A stretch of DNA of 64,000 bases from Bradyrhizobium sp. AUGA SZCCT0283 (GCF_018130385.1 NZ_JAFCLU010000001.1:248001-312000); one strand, 5' to 3'; positions 51,700-60,385 are shown, counted from the first letter of the stretch. The notes: generated by a model from the sequence alone, not told the origin. Numbers and translations are program-made.

Positions 51700-52341
51700 C
51701 TAAGTGCGGCCGGCGGTAAGCATTCCCTTCAATTTCAGTACCGCGCTGTCGGGCGTCGTCAGCACTGGCCGCCCGGTTACCTCGGCGACCCGTTCTGCCG
51801 CAGGCGCCATGCTGTATTGCGCCAGCGCGATCAGATCGCAATCGCGCAAATCTATTGAAGATTCGACGACCAAACGATCATGCGTCGCGCGGTCGCCGCG
51901 ATCGAGCGCGGCCATGGCGCCTTCCGCCAATTTCGGCACCAGTTCGATCGACGGCGGAAACTCCGGCGGCATCGAGGCCAGCGTCGGCGGAAACGTCGAC
52001 AATAGCCCGATTCTGCGGCCGCGCGCGGCGGCCTGCTCGATCATCGCCTCATTGGGCTTGAGCACCGGCATCGGGCCGTGTGCGCGCGCGACCGCTTCGA
52101 TGCAGGGGCCGAAGGCGGAGCAGGTGAACAGGATCGCGTCCGCTCCGGTGCCGGCCGCGTAGCGTCCGAGCCGGAGGAAGCGCTCGGTCATGGCGTCGGT
52201 GAGCGCGCCGTCGCGCGCCAGATCGGCCGACAGGCTGTCATCGAGCAGATTCATCAGGCGGGCGTCCGGCCAAAGCCTGGCGAAGGAGGCCTCGATCGGC
52301 ACAATCGAGTGTTTCAGGGCGTGGATCAGGCTGATGCGCAT
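51700..52341 (-). CDS. Asp/Glu/hydantoin racemase-family protein
   Basis: A protein of about 213 residues in the two-domain racemase fold. The N-terminal ISLIHALKHSIVPIEASF and ILFTCSAFGPCIEAV hold the first catalytic Cys. The second half has LIALAQYSMAPAAERV, where the second Cys of canonical racemases is replaced by Gln/Tyr neighbours. This suggests a decarboxylase- or isomerase-type relative, such as arylmalonate decarboxylase or maleate isomerase, rather than a classical racemase. The ATG at 52341 fits the first strand. Confidence 0.78.
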   Translation of the reverse strand: MRISLIHALKHSIVPIEASFARLWPDARLMNLLDDSLSADLARDGALTDAMTERFLRLGRYAAGTGADAILFTCSAFGPCIEAVARAHGPMPVLKPNEAMIEQAAARGRRIGLLSTFPPTLASMPPEFPPSIELVPKLAEGAMAALDRGDRATHDRLVVESSIDLRDCDLIALAQYSMAPAAERVAEVTGRPVLTTPDSAVLKLKGMLTAGRT

Positions 52342-52397
52342 GGCGGCAGTCTGGCTACGGCGCAATGGGTGTCAACCCACAGCGCCGCAGCGTCGCT

Positions 52398-53411
52398 TCA
52401 CTTGAATGGCAGGGCGTACATCAGGCCGCCCTTGGCCCAGGTCGCGTTCAGGCCGCGATCGAGCTTCAGCGGGCTCGACTTGCCGACATTGCGCTCGAAG
52501 ATCTCGCCATAATTGCCGCCCGCCTTGATCGCCTGCAGCATCCACTTGTTGTCGAGGCCGAGCCGCGATCCGAGGTCGCCCGATGTGCCGAGCAGCCGCT
52601 GGATGGCCGGGACGCTGCTGGACTTCGCCATCTCGTCAGCTTTGGCAGCCGTGACGCCGAGTTCTTCCGCCTCGATCAGGCCGTAATGCAGCCAGGCGAT
52701 GATATCGGTCCACACCTCGTCGCCGTTGCGGGTGAAAGGCCCGAGCGGCTCCTTGCTGATGGTCTGCGGCAGGACGAGATAGTCGGCGGGGTTCGAGGCC
52801 GCCGTGGTAACCGCGCCGGCCAGCGCTGATGCGTCCTGGGTCATGGCATCGCAGCGCCCGCCGAAAAAGGTCTGGTACATGGTGTCGGTACGGTCGAACA
52901 CCAGCGGCTTCCATTCGATCCCGTTGGCGCGGCCGTAATCGCCGAGCGTGACTTCGTGGGTGGTGCCCTGCGCGACGCAGACGGTGGCGCCGTTCAGCCC
53001 CTTGAGATCCTTCACGCCGGCGTCGGCGCGCACGACGAACCCCTGGCCGTCGTAGAAATTGACCGGCCCCTGCCGCAGCCCGAGCGTCGCGCCGCGCAGA
53101 TAGGTCTGGGTCGAGTTGCGATAGAGCACGTCGATTTCGCCCGATTGCAGGGCGGTGAAGCGGTTCTGCGCCGTGAGCGCGACGTATCGCACTTTTGTGG
53201 CGTCGCCGAGCACGCCGGCCGCCAACGCGCGGCAATAGTCGACGTCGAGCCCCTTGTAGTTGCCTTGCGAGTCCGGCGTCGAGAAGCCGGCAAAACCGGC
53301 GCTGACGCCGCACACCAGCATGCCGCGCTGCTTGACGGTGTCCAGCGTGGCGGCCTGCGCCGCCAAGCATGACGCGGCGAGCAAGCCTGTAGCGATGACG
53401 ATCCTCTTCAT
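52398..53411 (-). CDS. aapJ: General L-amino-acid ABC transporter binding protein (AapJ-like)
   Basis: A 337-residue periplasmic receptor with a signal peptide ending CLAAQAA. The class-3 binding-protein signs are LDTVKQRGMLVCGVSAGFAGFS, GLDVDYCRALAAGVLGD and FTALQSGEIDVLYRNSTQT. The sequence closely follows the rhizobial AapJ pattern, including NGDEVWTDIIAWLHYGLI. The ATG at 53411 opens the signal peptide. It lies apart from the aapQ/aapM-like permeases and on the other strand, beyond an aminotransferase and an RpiR gene. Confidence 0.9.
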   Translation of the reverse strand: MKRIVIATGLLAASCLAAQAATLDTVKQRGMLVCGVSAGFAGFSTPDSQGNYKGLDVDYCRALAAGVLGDATKVRYVALTAQNRFTALQSGEIDVLYRNSTQTYLRGATLGLRQGPVNFYDGQGFVVRADAGVKDLKGLNGATVCVAQGTTHEVTLGDYGRANGIEWKPLVFDRTDTMYQTFFGGRCDAMTQDASALAGAVTTAASNPADYLVLPQTISKEPLGPFTRNGDEVWTDIIAWLHYGLIEAEELGVTAAKADEMAKSSSVPAIQRLLGTSGDLGSRLGLDNKWMLQAIKAGGNYGEIFERNVGKSSPLKLDRGLNATWAKGGLMYALPFK

Positions 53412-53424
53412 ACTGCTCCTCCTG

Positions 53425-54774
53425 CTAATGGCCCACACTCTTCAAGGCTAAGTCGACTGCCTGGCCCAGGCGGTCGACGATCATGTCGATATCGTCCGGC
53501 GTCGCGATATAGGGCGGCGCGAGCAGGACATGATCGCCGCTGCGGCCGTCCATGCATCCGCCCGCGGGATAGCAGCCGAGGCCGCCTTCGAAGGCGATCG
53601 CCTTGATACGCTGGTTCAATTTCAGCGCCGGATCGAACGGCGCGCGGGTGGCGCGGTCGGCAACGAGTTCGATGGCCTGGAACAGGCCACGACCCCTGAT
53701 GTCGCCGACATGCCGGTGATTACCAAAATGCTCGGTCAGCCGCCGCTCGAGTTGAGCGCCGAGAGTCTTGACCCTGTCGAGCAGTTGCTCGTCATCGATC
53801 ACCCGCTGCACCTCAAGCGCCGCGGCGCAGGCCAGCGGGTGCGCCAGATAGGTATGGCCGTGCTGGAACGCGCCCGAACCGTCGCGGATGACATCGACGA
53901 TGCGCGCGCTCGCGAGCATGGCGCCGATCGGCTGATAGCCGCCGCCGAGGCCCTTGGCGATTGCCTGGATGTCGGGCCCGATGCCTTCCTGCTCCCAGGC
54001 GTGGCGCGTGCCGGTGCGGCCCATGCCGCACATCACCTCGTCGAGGATGACGAGCGCGCCGTGCCGGTCGCAGATCTCGCGGACGGCGCGGAAATATTCC
54101 TCCGGCGCCGTCACGCAGCCGGCGGTCGCGCCCACAACAGGCTCGGCGATGAACGCCGCCACGTTCTCCGGACCAAGGCGCTGGAATTCCGCATCGAGCT
54201 CGGCCGCCAGGCGAACGACGAAATCCGCCTCGGATTCGCTGTCGCGTTTTTCGTGATAGGCGAAGGCCGGGGTCACATGGCTGAAGGCCGTTGACAGTAG
54301 CGGGGCGTAGGGCTCGCGGCGCCAGGCGTTGCCGCCGGCGGCGAGCGCACCCAGCGTGTTGCCGTGATAGCTCTGGCGGCGCGCGATGAAGCGCCGGCGT
54401 TGCGGCTGGCCGGCTTCGATAAAATACTGCCGCGCCAGCTTGATGCCGGCTTCGATCGCTTCCGAACCGCCGCTGACGAGATAGGCGTAAGCGAGCCCGC
54501 CGGGCTCGTGGCCGACGAGCTTCTCGGCCAGCGCTTCGGCCGGCTCCGACGAGAAGAAGCTGGTATGAGCATAGGCGAGCTTCGACGCCTGCCGCGACAT
54601 CGCCTCGAGCACGCGCGGATGCTGATGGCCGAGACAGGAGACGGCAGCGCCGCCGGACGCATCCAGAATCCGCCGGCCGTCCTCGCCAATCAGCCAGACG
54701 CCCTCGCCGCCGATCGCCTTGGGAGGGGTTTCACGCAGGTTTCGATGCAGCACCCGGCTCTTGCTGACGCCCAT
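53425..54774 (-). CDS. Class III PLP-dependent aminotransferase
   Basis: A 449-residue enzyme of the omega-amino-acid:pyruvate type. Signs are DASGGAAVSCLGHQHP, SGGSEAIEAGIKLARQY, ILDEVMCGMGRTG and the PLP Lys in AIAKGLGGGYQP. It probably deaminates an imported amino acid or amine, passing the amino group to pyruvate or oxoglutarate. The ATG at 54774 lies five bases after the RpiR stop; a TTG at 54783 would overlap it. It is cotranscribed with aapJ and the RpiR gene. Confidence 0.9.
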   Translation of the reverse strand: MGVSKSRVLHRNLRETPPKAIGGEGVWLIGEDGRRILDASGGAAVSCLGHQHPRVLEAMSRQASKLAYAHTSFFSSEPAEALAEKLVGHEPGGLAYAYLVSGGSEAIEAGIKLARQYFIEAGQPQRRRFIARRQSYHGNTLGALAAGGNAWRREPYAPLLSTAFSHVTPAFAYHEKRDSESEADFVVRLAAELDAEFQRLGPENVAAFIAEPVVGATAGCVTAPEEYFRAVREICDRHGALVILDEVMCGMGRTGTRHAWEQEGIGPDIQAIAKGLGGGYQPIGAMLASARIVDVIRDGSGAFQHGHTYLAHPLACAAALEVQRVIDDEQLLDRVKTLGAQLERRLTEHFGNHRHVGDIRGRGLFQAIELVADRATRAPFDPALKLNQRIKAIAFEGGLGCYPAGGCMDGRSGDHVLLAPPYIATPDDIDMIVDRLGQAVDLALKSVGH

Positions 54775-54779
54775 AACGG

Positions 54780-55655
54780 TCAACCCTTCTCGGCAACATA
54801 TTGCGACATCGCGGCCAGCCGGCCTTCGGTCTCCTCAAGGCGACGCTTGGCGGCAGCACCACCCAGCGAGAAGGTGACCGCCGCAAGCGACTGCGCAATC
54901 GCAATGGCGCCGGTCAGGCTCGGGAAGAATCCCGGCGACGAAGCCGCCTCGAAGAGCAACAGGTGATCGGCCCCTTCGGCCATCGGCGCCGTTACCGTGT
55001 CGGCAATCGCAATCATCGCGGCACCGGAATCATGTGCGGCGCGCGCCGAAAGCACGCTTGCCCTCGAATAGGGCGCAAACCCAATGACCACCACGGCATC
55101 GCCGCGGTGGAAAGCGCTGAGATCGAGATCTTCGGGGCCGGAGCCGCCGACCAGATGCGCCTCGTCAGGGCGGAATAGCCGAAGCTGATAGTTGAGCAGC
55201 TCCGCAACACTGCGGCAGCTACGAAAACCGGCGATCCAGATCCGTCGTGCCGCGTTCAAGGCCTTGGCCGCTTCGGCCACCGAGCCGGGTGAGATACGCG
55301 CAAGGCCTGCCGCCTCGGCTTCCAGCTTGTCGGCGACCAGCGAGATTTCGGCGTGGGGCCCCTTGCGGCCGGAGCGGGTGCGGGCCGAGAAGGGCTGGGC
55401 TTGCGCCGGCCGGCGCGCTTCGGTCAGCGCGGCGCGCAACTCGTCCCATCCGGAATAACCTAACGCTTTCGCCAGACGCGTGAAGGCGGCGGGATCGGCG
55501 CCAGCATCGGCAGCCAGATCGCGCATCGAACGCGTGGTGGCGTCGTAGTCATTGGCCGCGACGAAGCGCCCGACCTGCTGCAGCCGCGCCGGAAGCGACG
55601 GCAAGGCGCTGCATAATTCGTTGAGCGGCGAGGATTTCGGTTGCGGCTGCGCCAT
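54780..55655 (-). CDS. MurR/RpiR-family transcriptional regulator
   Basis: A 291-residue regulator with an N-terminal HTH_6 domain (RSMRDLAADAGADPAAFTRL, then AKALGYSGWDELRAAL) and a C-terminal SIS phosphosugar-type domain (AARRIWIAGFRSCRSVAELL, then GDAVVVIGFAPYSR). It is divergent from the permease genes, with an 11-base inverted repeat between. It probably controls both the permeases and its own operon of aminotransferase and binding protein. The frame extends to 55784, but that would cross the operator. Confidence 0.9.
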   Translation of the reverse strand: MAQPQPKSSPLNELCSALPSLPARLQQVGRFVAANDYDATTRSMRDLAADAGADPAAFTRLAKALGYSGWDELRAALTEARRPAQAQPFSARTRSGRKGPHAEISLVADKLEAEAAGLARISPGSVAEAAKALNAARRIWIAGFRSCRSVAELLNYQLRLFRPDEAHLVGGSGPEDLDLSAFHRGDAVVVIGFAPYSRASVLSARAAHDSGAAMIAIADTVTAPMAEGADHLLLFEAASSPGFFPSLTGAIAIAQSLAAVTFSLGGAAAKRRLEETEGRLAAMSQYVAEKG

Positions 55656-55659
55656 GAAA

Positions 55660-55696
55660 CAAATGTTGCATAAAACTATTTTTGGTGCAACATTTG
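55660..55696. promoter_or_regulatory. RpiR-type operator, 11-base inverted repeat
   Basis: CAAATGTTGCA and its exact complement TGCAACATTTG are separated by 15 bases, right after the regulator start and before the permease operon. The strict symmetry and the AT-rich spacer mark it as the likely binding site of the divergent RpiR protein. Confidence 0.65.
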
Positions 55697-55756
55697 AAAT
55701 GCGCCCCTCCGGGACGCATGGCCGAAGATCGCTGTCGCCAGAAGGATCCTTGTGCT

Positions 55757-56944
55757 GTGACGACATCCACGCCCGACCTCTCACGCCGCAGGCGGCTGCG
55801 CTTCTCGCTGAATCGCCAGCAGCTTATCGGCCTTGCCTGGCAAATCCTGGTGGTCGGGATCGCCGTCGCGATCGTTGGCTGGCTGTGGTCGAATGCCCTG
55901 CACAATCTGTCGGTACGCCGGATTTCGACCGGCTTCGCGTTTCTCGGCCGCGAAGCCGGGATGCCGATCGCGGACAGCTGGCTCGCCTACAACCCGAAGG
56001 ACCCTTACGTCCGCGCCTTCATCGTCGGCATCGTCAATACGCTCCGAGTCGCGGTGATCGGCATCGTGCTGGCGACCGTGATCGGCACGCTGGTCGGCAT
56101 CGCGCGGTTGTCGTCGAACTGGCTGCTGTCGCGGCTGGCCGCCATCTATGTCGAACTGCTGCGCGACATTCCCCTGCTGCTGCAATTGTTGTTTTGGTAC
56201 GTGCTGATGCAGGGCCTCCCGGCGGCGCGCGCCGCGTGGAAGCCGATCGAGGGAGTGTTTCTTTCCAACCGGGGTCTGGTGCTTCCATCCGTCCCGATCG
56301 CGGAAGCAAATCTCTGGGTGATCGCGGCCGCCGTCGCCGGGCTGATCGCGCTCTATATGCTGCGGCGGCAACTGATGGCGCGGCAAATGGCCGACGGCAA
56401 GGTGCGCCATCTCTGGCCTTACGCTTTGGGCTTGCTCGTGGGATTGCCCGCGCTGGTGTCCCTTGGCTTGGGCGCGTCCTGGACCGTCACGATGCCGGAG
56501 TTGCGCGGCTTCAATTTCGTCGGCGGGCTGACGCTGGCGCCGGAATATTTCGCGCTGCTGATCGCGCTCGTCACCTACACATCGGCCTTCATCGCCGAGA
56601 TCGTCCGTAGCGGCATTCAGGCCGTTCCACGAGGCCAATGGGATGCGGCCAACGCGCTCGGCCTGCGTCGGATTTTTGTGCTTCAGCGCATCGTGCTGCC
56701 GCAGGCGCTGCGCGTCATCATTCCGCCGATGACCAGCCAGTACCTCAACCTCACCAAGAATTCCTCGCTTGCGGTTGCGGTCGGCTACCAGGATGTAGTG
56801 TCGATCGCCAACACGACGCTGAACCAGACCGGTCAAGCCATCGAAGCCATTGCGCTCATCATGATGGTGTTCCTGACGATCAGCCTCGGCATCAGCCTGT
56901 TCATGAACTGGTACAATGCGCGCATCGCGCTGGTGGAGCGCTGA
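55757..56944 (+). CDS. aapQ: General L-amino-acid ABC transporter permease (AapQ-like)
   Basis: A 395-residue inner-membrane permease. It has an N-terminal helix, then the HisM-type core FIVGIVNTLRVAVIGIVLAT and the ATPase-contact EAA loop IVRSGIQAVPRGQWDAANALG. The region LTKNSSLAVAVGYQDVVSIAN is typical of AapQ. The long insertion between the early helices and the core is also Aap-like. The GTG at 55757 follows the operator by about 60 bases. It is paired with the next permease. No ATPase gene follows. Confidence 0.9.
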   Translation: MTTSTPDLSRRRRLRFSLNRQQLIGLAWQILVVGIAVAIVGWLWSNALHNLSVRRISTGFAFLGREAGMPIADSWLAYNPKDPYVRAFIVGIVNTLRVAVIGIVLATVIGTLVGIARLSSNWLLSRLAAIYVELLRDIPLLLQLLFWYVLMQGLPAARAAWKPIEGVFLSNRGLVLPSVPIAEANLWVIAAAVAGLIALYMLRRQLMARQMADGKVRHLWPYALGLLVGLPALVSLGLGASWTVTMPELRGFNFVGGLTLAPEYFALLIALVTYTSAFIAEIVRSGIQAVPRGQWDAANALGLRRIFVLQRIVLPQALRVIIPPMTSQYLNLTKNSSLAVAVGYQDVVSIANTTLNQTGQAIEAIALIMMVFLTISLGISLFMNWYNARIALVER

Positions 56945-56948
56945 GCCT

Positions 56949-58070
56949 ATGACGTCGATATCAGATGCTCCGCAAAATCCGCTGCCGTTCAACAGCGCGC
57001 GATCGCGCAAGGTCCCGGGCGGGCACGTCATCCGCTGGCTGCGCGCCAACCTGTTCGCCTCGGTCACCTCAAGCGTCATTTCCGTGCTCCTGATCGCCCT
57101 GCTCGGCAAGGCGCTGGTGAGCCTCGTGCAATGGGGCTACTGGAATGCGATCTGGTCGGTGCCCGGCGACCAGACCGGCGCCTGCCGGTCGATCCGCGGG
57201 CTCGGCGCCTGCTGGGCCGTGATCCCCGAAAAATACCGCTTCATCCTGTTCGGCACCTATCCGTTCAGCGAGCAATGGCGTCCGGCGCTGGTGTGCCTGA
57301 CATTCATTACGCTGTTCTATGTGTCGAGCCGGCGGAGCTGGTGGCGCAAGGAACTGGTGGCGGTGTGGGCGGCCGCATTGGTGCTGATCGGCGTGCTGAT
57401 GTGGGGCGGCATCGCCGGATTGACCTACGTGTCGCAGGACCGCTGGGGCGGGCTGCCGGTGACGCTGATCCTGGCAACCTTCGGGCTCGCCTTCGGCTTT
57501 CCGCTCGGCATCGTCGTGGCGTTGGGCCGCCGCTCCAAACTTCCCGCGATACGCTCGCTCTGCGTGCTCTATGTCGAACTGATCCGCGGCGTTCCCCTGA
57601 TCAGCCTCTTGTTCATGGCCAGCGTCATGTTTCCGCTGTTCATGCCCGACGGCGTCAATATCGATAAATTGCTGCGGGCGCAGATCGCATTCGTGCTGTA
57701 CGCCGGCGCCTATCTCGCCGAAGTCGTCCGCGGCGGGCTGCAGGCCGTTCCGAGAGGGCAGCACGACGCCGCCGACGCGCTCGGGCTTTCCTACTGGAAG
57801 AAGAACGGCCTGATCATCCTGCCGCAGGCGATCCGCCACGTGATCCCGCCGCTGGTGAACACGTTCATCGCCTTCTTCAAGGATACCAGCCTGGTGCTGA
57901 TCATCGGCATTTTCGACCTGCTGACGACGGCGAAGACGTCGATCATCGATCCCGCCTGGCAGCCGTTCAGCGTCGAAGTCTACCTGTTCGTGGGGCTGAT
58001 CTATTTCGTCTTCTGCTTCGCGATGTCGCGCTACAGCCGGCATCTGGAGGCGCAGGCACGGCCGGGTTGA
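56949..58070 (+). CDS. aapM: General L-amino-acid ABC transporter permease (AapM-like)
   Basis: A 373-residue second permease. Signs are the WNAIWSVPGDQTGACRSIRG periplasmic segment, the core LRSLCVLYVELIRGVPLISLL-type stretch near residues 200-220, the EAA loop VVRGGLQAVPRGQHDAADALG and the end FFKDTSLVLIIGIFDLL. The start is four bases after the aapQ stop. The complex would need AapJ (52398) and an ATPase (AapP). The ATPase is not in the window, so a shared one from another locus must serve it. Confidence 0.9.
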   Translation: MTSISDAPQNPLPFNSARSRKVPGGHVIRWLRANLFASVTSSVISVLLIALLGKALVSLVQWGYWNAIWSVPGDQTGACRSIRGLGACWAVIPEKYRFILFGTYPFSEQWRPALVCLTFITLFYVSSRRSWWRKELVAVWAAALVLIGVLMWGGIAGLTYVSQDRWGGLPVTLILATFGLAFGFPLGIVVALGRRSKLPAIRSLCVLYVELIRGVPLISLLFMASVMFPLFMPDGVNIDKLLRAQIAFVLYAGAYLAEVVRGGLQAVPRGQHDAADALGLSYWKKNGLIILPQAIRHVIPPLVNTFIAFFKDTSLVLIIGIFDLLTTAKTSIIDPAWQPFSVEVYLFVGLIYFVFCFAMSRYSRHLEAQARPG

Positions 58071-58090
58071 CGGGCGATACGGATGGCGCG

Positions 58091-58459
58091 TCAGCGCAGC
58101 CGGGTCTTGAAGCGATGACCGACGACAATCAGCGCCGCACGCGGGCGCTCGACGCTCTCGCCGCCTTCCAGTTCACACGGCCCGGCTTCTGCCAGCCGGT
58201 TGTCCTGCGTCACCGCCTCGAGCGCACGCAGGAAATCCCGCCCGTCGGCGGTGATTTGCCAACCGTCGCCATCCCAAAGCACATGGCCGCTGGCGAGAAT
58301 ATCGATTGTCCCAACCCGTCCGGCGAGACGTCTCATCCGCGCGCTCCACTCGGGGCCGCTCGTGGCGAGAATGGCAATGTCTCTCTTGAGTGAAGCTGTT
58401 GTCGCTCTGCCGCTGCTGTGACTGGCCAAAACTTTTAGAATAGCAACCTGTATGCTCAA
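58091..58459 (-). CDS. Hypothetical winged-helix-like protein
   Basis: A 122-residue protein. The N-terminal part (QVAILKVLASHSSGRATTAS, LKRDIAIL, WSARMRRLAGR, GWQITADGRDFLRALE) has the pattern of a short winged-helix domain with a glycine turn. The tail ends VVGHRFKTRLR. It converges with aapM with a 20-base gap. I do not recognise a named family. It is probably cytosolic and DNA-binding, with low certainty on function. Confidence 0.62.
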   Translation of the reverse strand: MSIQVAILKVLASHSSGRATTASLKRDIAILATSGPEWSARMRRLAGRVGTIDILASGHVLWDGDGWQITADGRDFLRALEAVTQDNRLAEAGPCELEGGESVERPRAALIVVGHRFKTRLR

Positions 58460-58668
58460 ACCCTGCGCCTCGGACCGCCACCCGTTTCTTGTTGTTCTGG
58501 CAGTCGGTGCGCTCTGAATATTTCGTTGTGGGGGCAGACGTCCACTGGCCCCGGCCAGTTATCCGCAGGCTTGAAGCATGCGCGTCTCATCCTGGCTGGT
58601 GCGGGACTGCAAGACGAGGCCGGCAATTCCACCGTGCGGCATACTGCCGGCCAGGATCCCCTTGCGAG

Positions 58669-59025
58669 CTACACCTTCACCAGGCTTTCGAAGCCGCCAT
58701 AGATCAGCCGCTTGCCGTCGAACGGCGGCGGCCCATCCATCATCGACTTGAGCCGCGGGTCCGCCATCACCTTGGCGTTGATCTTGTCGCGCTGGGCGCG
58801 CGACTTGTAGGTGATCCAGGCGAATACGACGGTTTCGCCCGGCTTCAACTTGACGCTGCGCGGGAATGAGGTGAGCTTACCGACCTTGACATCGTCGGCG
58901 ACCCATTCGCGGTAGTCCAGCGCGCCGTGCCCGCGCCAGACTTTGCCGGCCTTTTTCGACATGGCGGTATAAGCTGCGAGCTTTTTCTTCGGCACGGCGA
59001 CGATGAAGCCATCGACGTAGGGCAT
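58669..59025 (-). CDS. DUF1428 family protein (YbaA-like)
   Basis: A 118-residue alpha+beta barrel-like protein: YVDGFIVAVPKKKLAAYTAM, GHGALDYREWVADDV, VVFAWITYKSRAQRDKINAK, MMDGPPPFDGKRLIYGGFE. These match DUF1428 across its full length. The fold is a dimeric ferredoxin-like one, and the biochemical role is unknown. It lies close to AHSA1, ArsR and DUF899 genes on the same strand, a grouping often seen for these small stress-type proteins. Confidence 0.9.
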   Translation of the reverse strand: MPYVDGFIVAVPKKKLAAYTAMSKKAGKVWRGHGALDYREWVADDVKVGKLTSFPRSVKLKPGETVVFAWITYKSRAQRDKINAKVMADPRLKSMMDGPPPFDGKRLIYGGFESLVKV

Positions 59026-59052
59026 GGGGAGCTTTCCTCTTGTTCTCCGGCG

Positions 59053-59138
59053 TCATTCCGGGGCGATGCGCAGCATCGAACCCGGAATCTCGAGATTCCG
59101 GGTCTGGTCCTTCAGACCATCCCGGAATGACGGCTGAA
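59053..59138. repeat. Interspersed palindromic repeat
   Basis: An intergenic element with nested inverted repeats: GTCATTCCGG at one edge and CCGGAATGAC near the other, plus the inner arms CCCGGAATCTCGAGATTCCGGG. It can fold into a long hairpin. Elements with this wording are scattered through Bradyrhizobium-type genomes. It may also act as a terminator for the DUF899 gene group. Confidence 0.6.
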
Positions 59139-59155
59139 ATGTATCGCTGGTACGG

Positions 59156-59890
59156 CTAGCTATGACAACAAGATGCCTGAACCGGTGCCGGCTGGTATTG
59201 GTCACGTAGCCGCACCCAGTCCATCGGATAGGGCAGGCCTTCCTCATGACGCCCGAGCGGCGTCAGGTCGAGGTAATGATAGGCGGCGTTCATCATGTCG
59301 AGGCCGCGCGAGTAACAGGAATAGGTGTGGAAGATGTTCCCGGCCTCGTCGCGATAGAACACGCTGATGCCGGGAGCTTCTTCACTTCCGAAGGGAGTGG
59401 TTCCGAAATTGTAGTTGCCGCCTCTCTCGATTTGCTCCGGCGTAAACGAAACGCCGTAGTCGTAATTGAACGCGTTTCCGCCGGACGACAGCCAGTCAAA
59501 CGTCCAGCCCATCCGCTGCTTGAAAGCAGTGAGCTTTGGCAGCGGCGCGCGCGAAATCGCGACCATCGTGGTGTCGCGGGCGGCCAGATGCGGGATCATG
59601 CGCTCGAAGCCGTCGGCCCAGAACGAGCAGCTCTTGCAGGCCTCGTTCCAGTCGGGCGCGAACATGACGTGCTGCACCACGAGTTGGCTGCGCCCCTTGA
59701 ACAGGTCGGCCAAGGTCACTTTTCCATCGGGCCCGTCGAACACGTAATCCTTGTCGACCTTGACCCATGGCAGCGCGCGGCGCTCTTCGGCCAGGCGCTC
59801 GCGCGCTTTGGTGTATTCCTTTTCATGCGCAAGGTGCGCCTTGCGGGCGGCGATCCATTCCTCGCGGGAGACGATGGTGTGCGGCTGCAT
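59156..59890 (-). CDS. DUF899 family thioredoxin-fold protein
   Basis: A 244-residue protein with LPWVKVDKDYVFDGPDGKVT, QHVMFAPDWNEACKSCSFWA and GVSFTPEQIERGGNYNFG, all diagnostic of DUF899. It has a thioredoxin-like fold with a CxxC-like pair in CKSC. Further Cys residues stand in the TYSCYSRG region and at the C-terminus (SCCHS). The function is unknown; redox activity is suggested by the Cys pair. It lies 15 bases downstream of the AHSA1 gene on the same strand, so it is likely one operon with ArsR and AHSA1. Confidence 0.9.
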   Translation of the reverse strand: MQPHTIVSREEWIAARKAHLAHEKEYTKARERLAEERRALPWVKVDKDYVFDGPDGKVTLADLFKGRSQLVVQHVMFAPDWNEACKSCSFWADGFERMIPHLAARDTTMVAISRAPLPKLTAFKQRMGWTFDWLSSGGNAFNYDYGVSFTPEQIERGGNYNFGTTPFGSEEAPGISVFYRDEAGNIFHTYSCYSRGLDMMNAAYHYLDLTPLGRHEEGLPYPMDWVRLRDQYQPAPVQASCCHS

Positions 59891-59905
59891 GAGCGGCTCC
59901 TGTGT

Positions 59906-60385
59906 TCAGGCCAGATAGCTTTCGAGTTTGGCCAAGAGTTCCAGCCATCCGCGCTCGTGATTGTCGCGCGCTGTCGCGTCGGCGAACTGTTCGTGGAGAA
60001 AAGTGAGCAGTGTGCCGCTGCCTTCCGGCTTCATCGAAATCGTCACCAGCGATTCGCGCTCCGGCGTGGAGTGCCACGCCCAGCTGAACACCAGCCGCTG
60101 GTTCGGAACGACCTCGCGATAGACGCCGCCGACCTCATTATACGTGCCCTTGGCGTTGAAGCTGATGCGGTAGCGGCCGCCGACGCGCAGATCGATATCG
60201 GCCTTGACCGAACCTTCCTCGACCGATCCGGGCCCGAACCATTGCACTAGTCTTTGCGGGTCGGCCCACGCGGCGAAGACTTTTTCGGGCGCCGCGTTGA
60301 GCCGGCGCTTGAGCGTGAGGCTGGGGCGCTCGGCGGGCCCGGCATCAAGGGGGTTTGACTTGATAGGGCTTGACTGGGCGGCCAT
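59906..60385 (-). CDS. SRPBCC (AHSA1/START-like) domain protein
   Basis: A 159-residue protein. After a short Ser/Pro leader the AHSA1 pattern runs LTLKRRLNAAPEKVFAAWAD, LVQWFGPGSVEEG, GGRYRISFNAKGTYNEVGGV, LVFSWAWHSTPERESLVTI and HEQFADATARDNHERGWLE. Such proteins bind small hydrophobic ligands or aid chaperones. They are often encoded next to an ArsR regulator, as here. The predicted start at 60385 overlaps the ArsR gene by 139 bases in another frame, so either the overlap is real or the ArsR frame extends by chance. Confidence 0.88.
   Translation of the reverse strand: MAAQSSPIKSNPLDAGPAERPSLTLKRRLNAAPEKVFAAWADPQRLVQWFGPGSVEEGSVKADIDLRVGGRYRISFNAKGTYNEVGGVYREVVPNQRLVFSWAWHSTPERESLVTISMKPEGSGTLLTFLHEQFADATARDNHERGWLELLAKLESYLA

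Noticed and set aside
55781..58043. Long antisense frames under aapQ and aapM
   Set aside because: They are Asp/Gln/Arg-rich shadows of membrane-protein genes on the plus strand.
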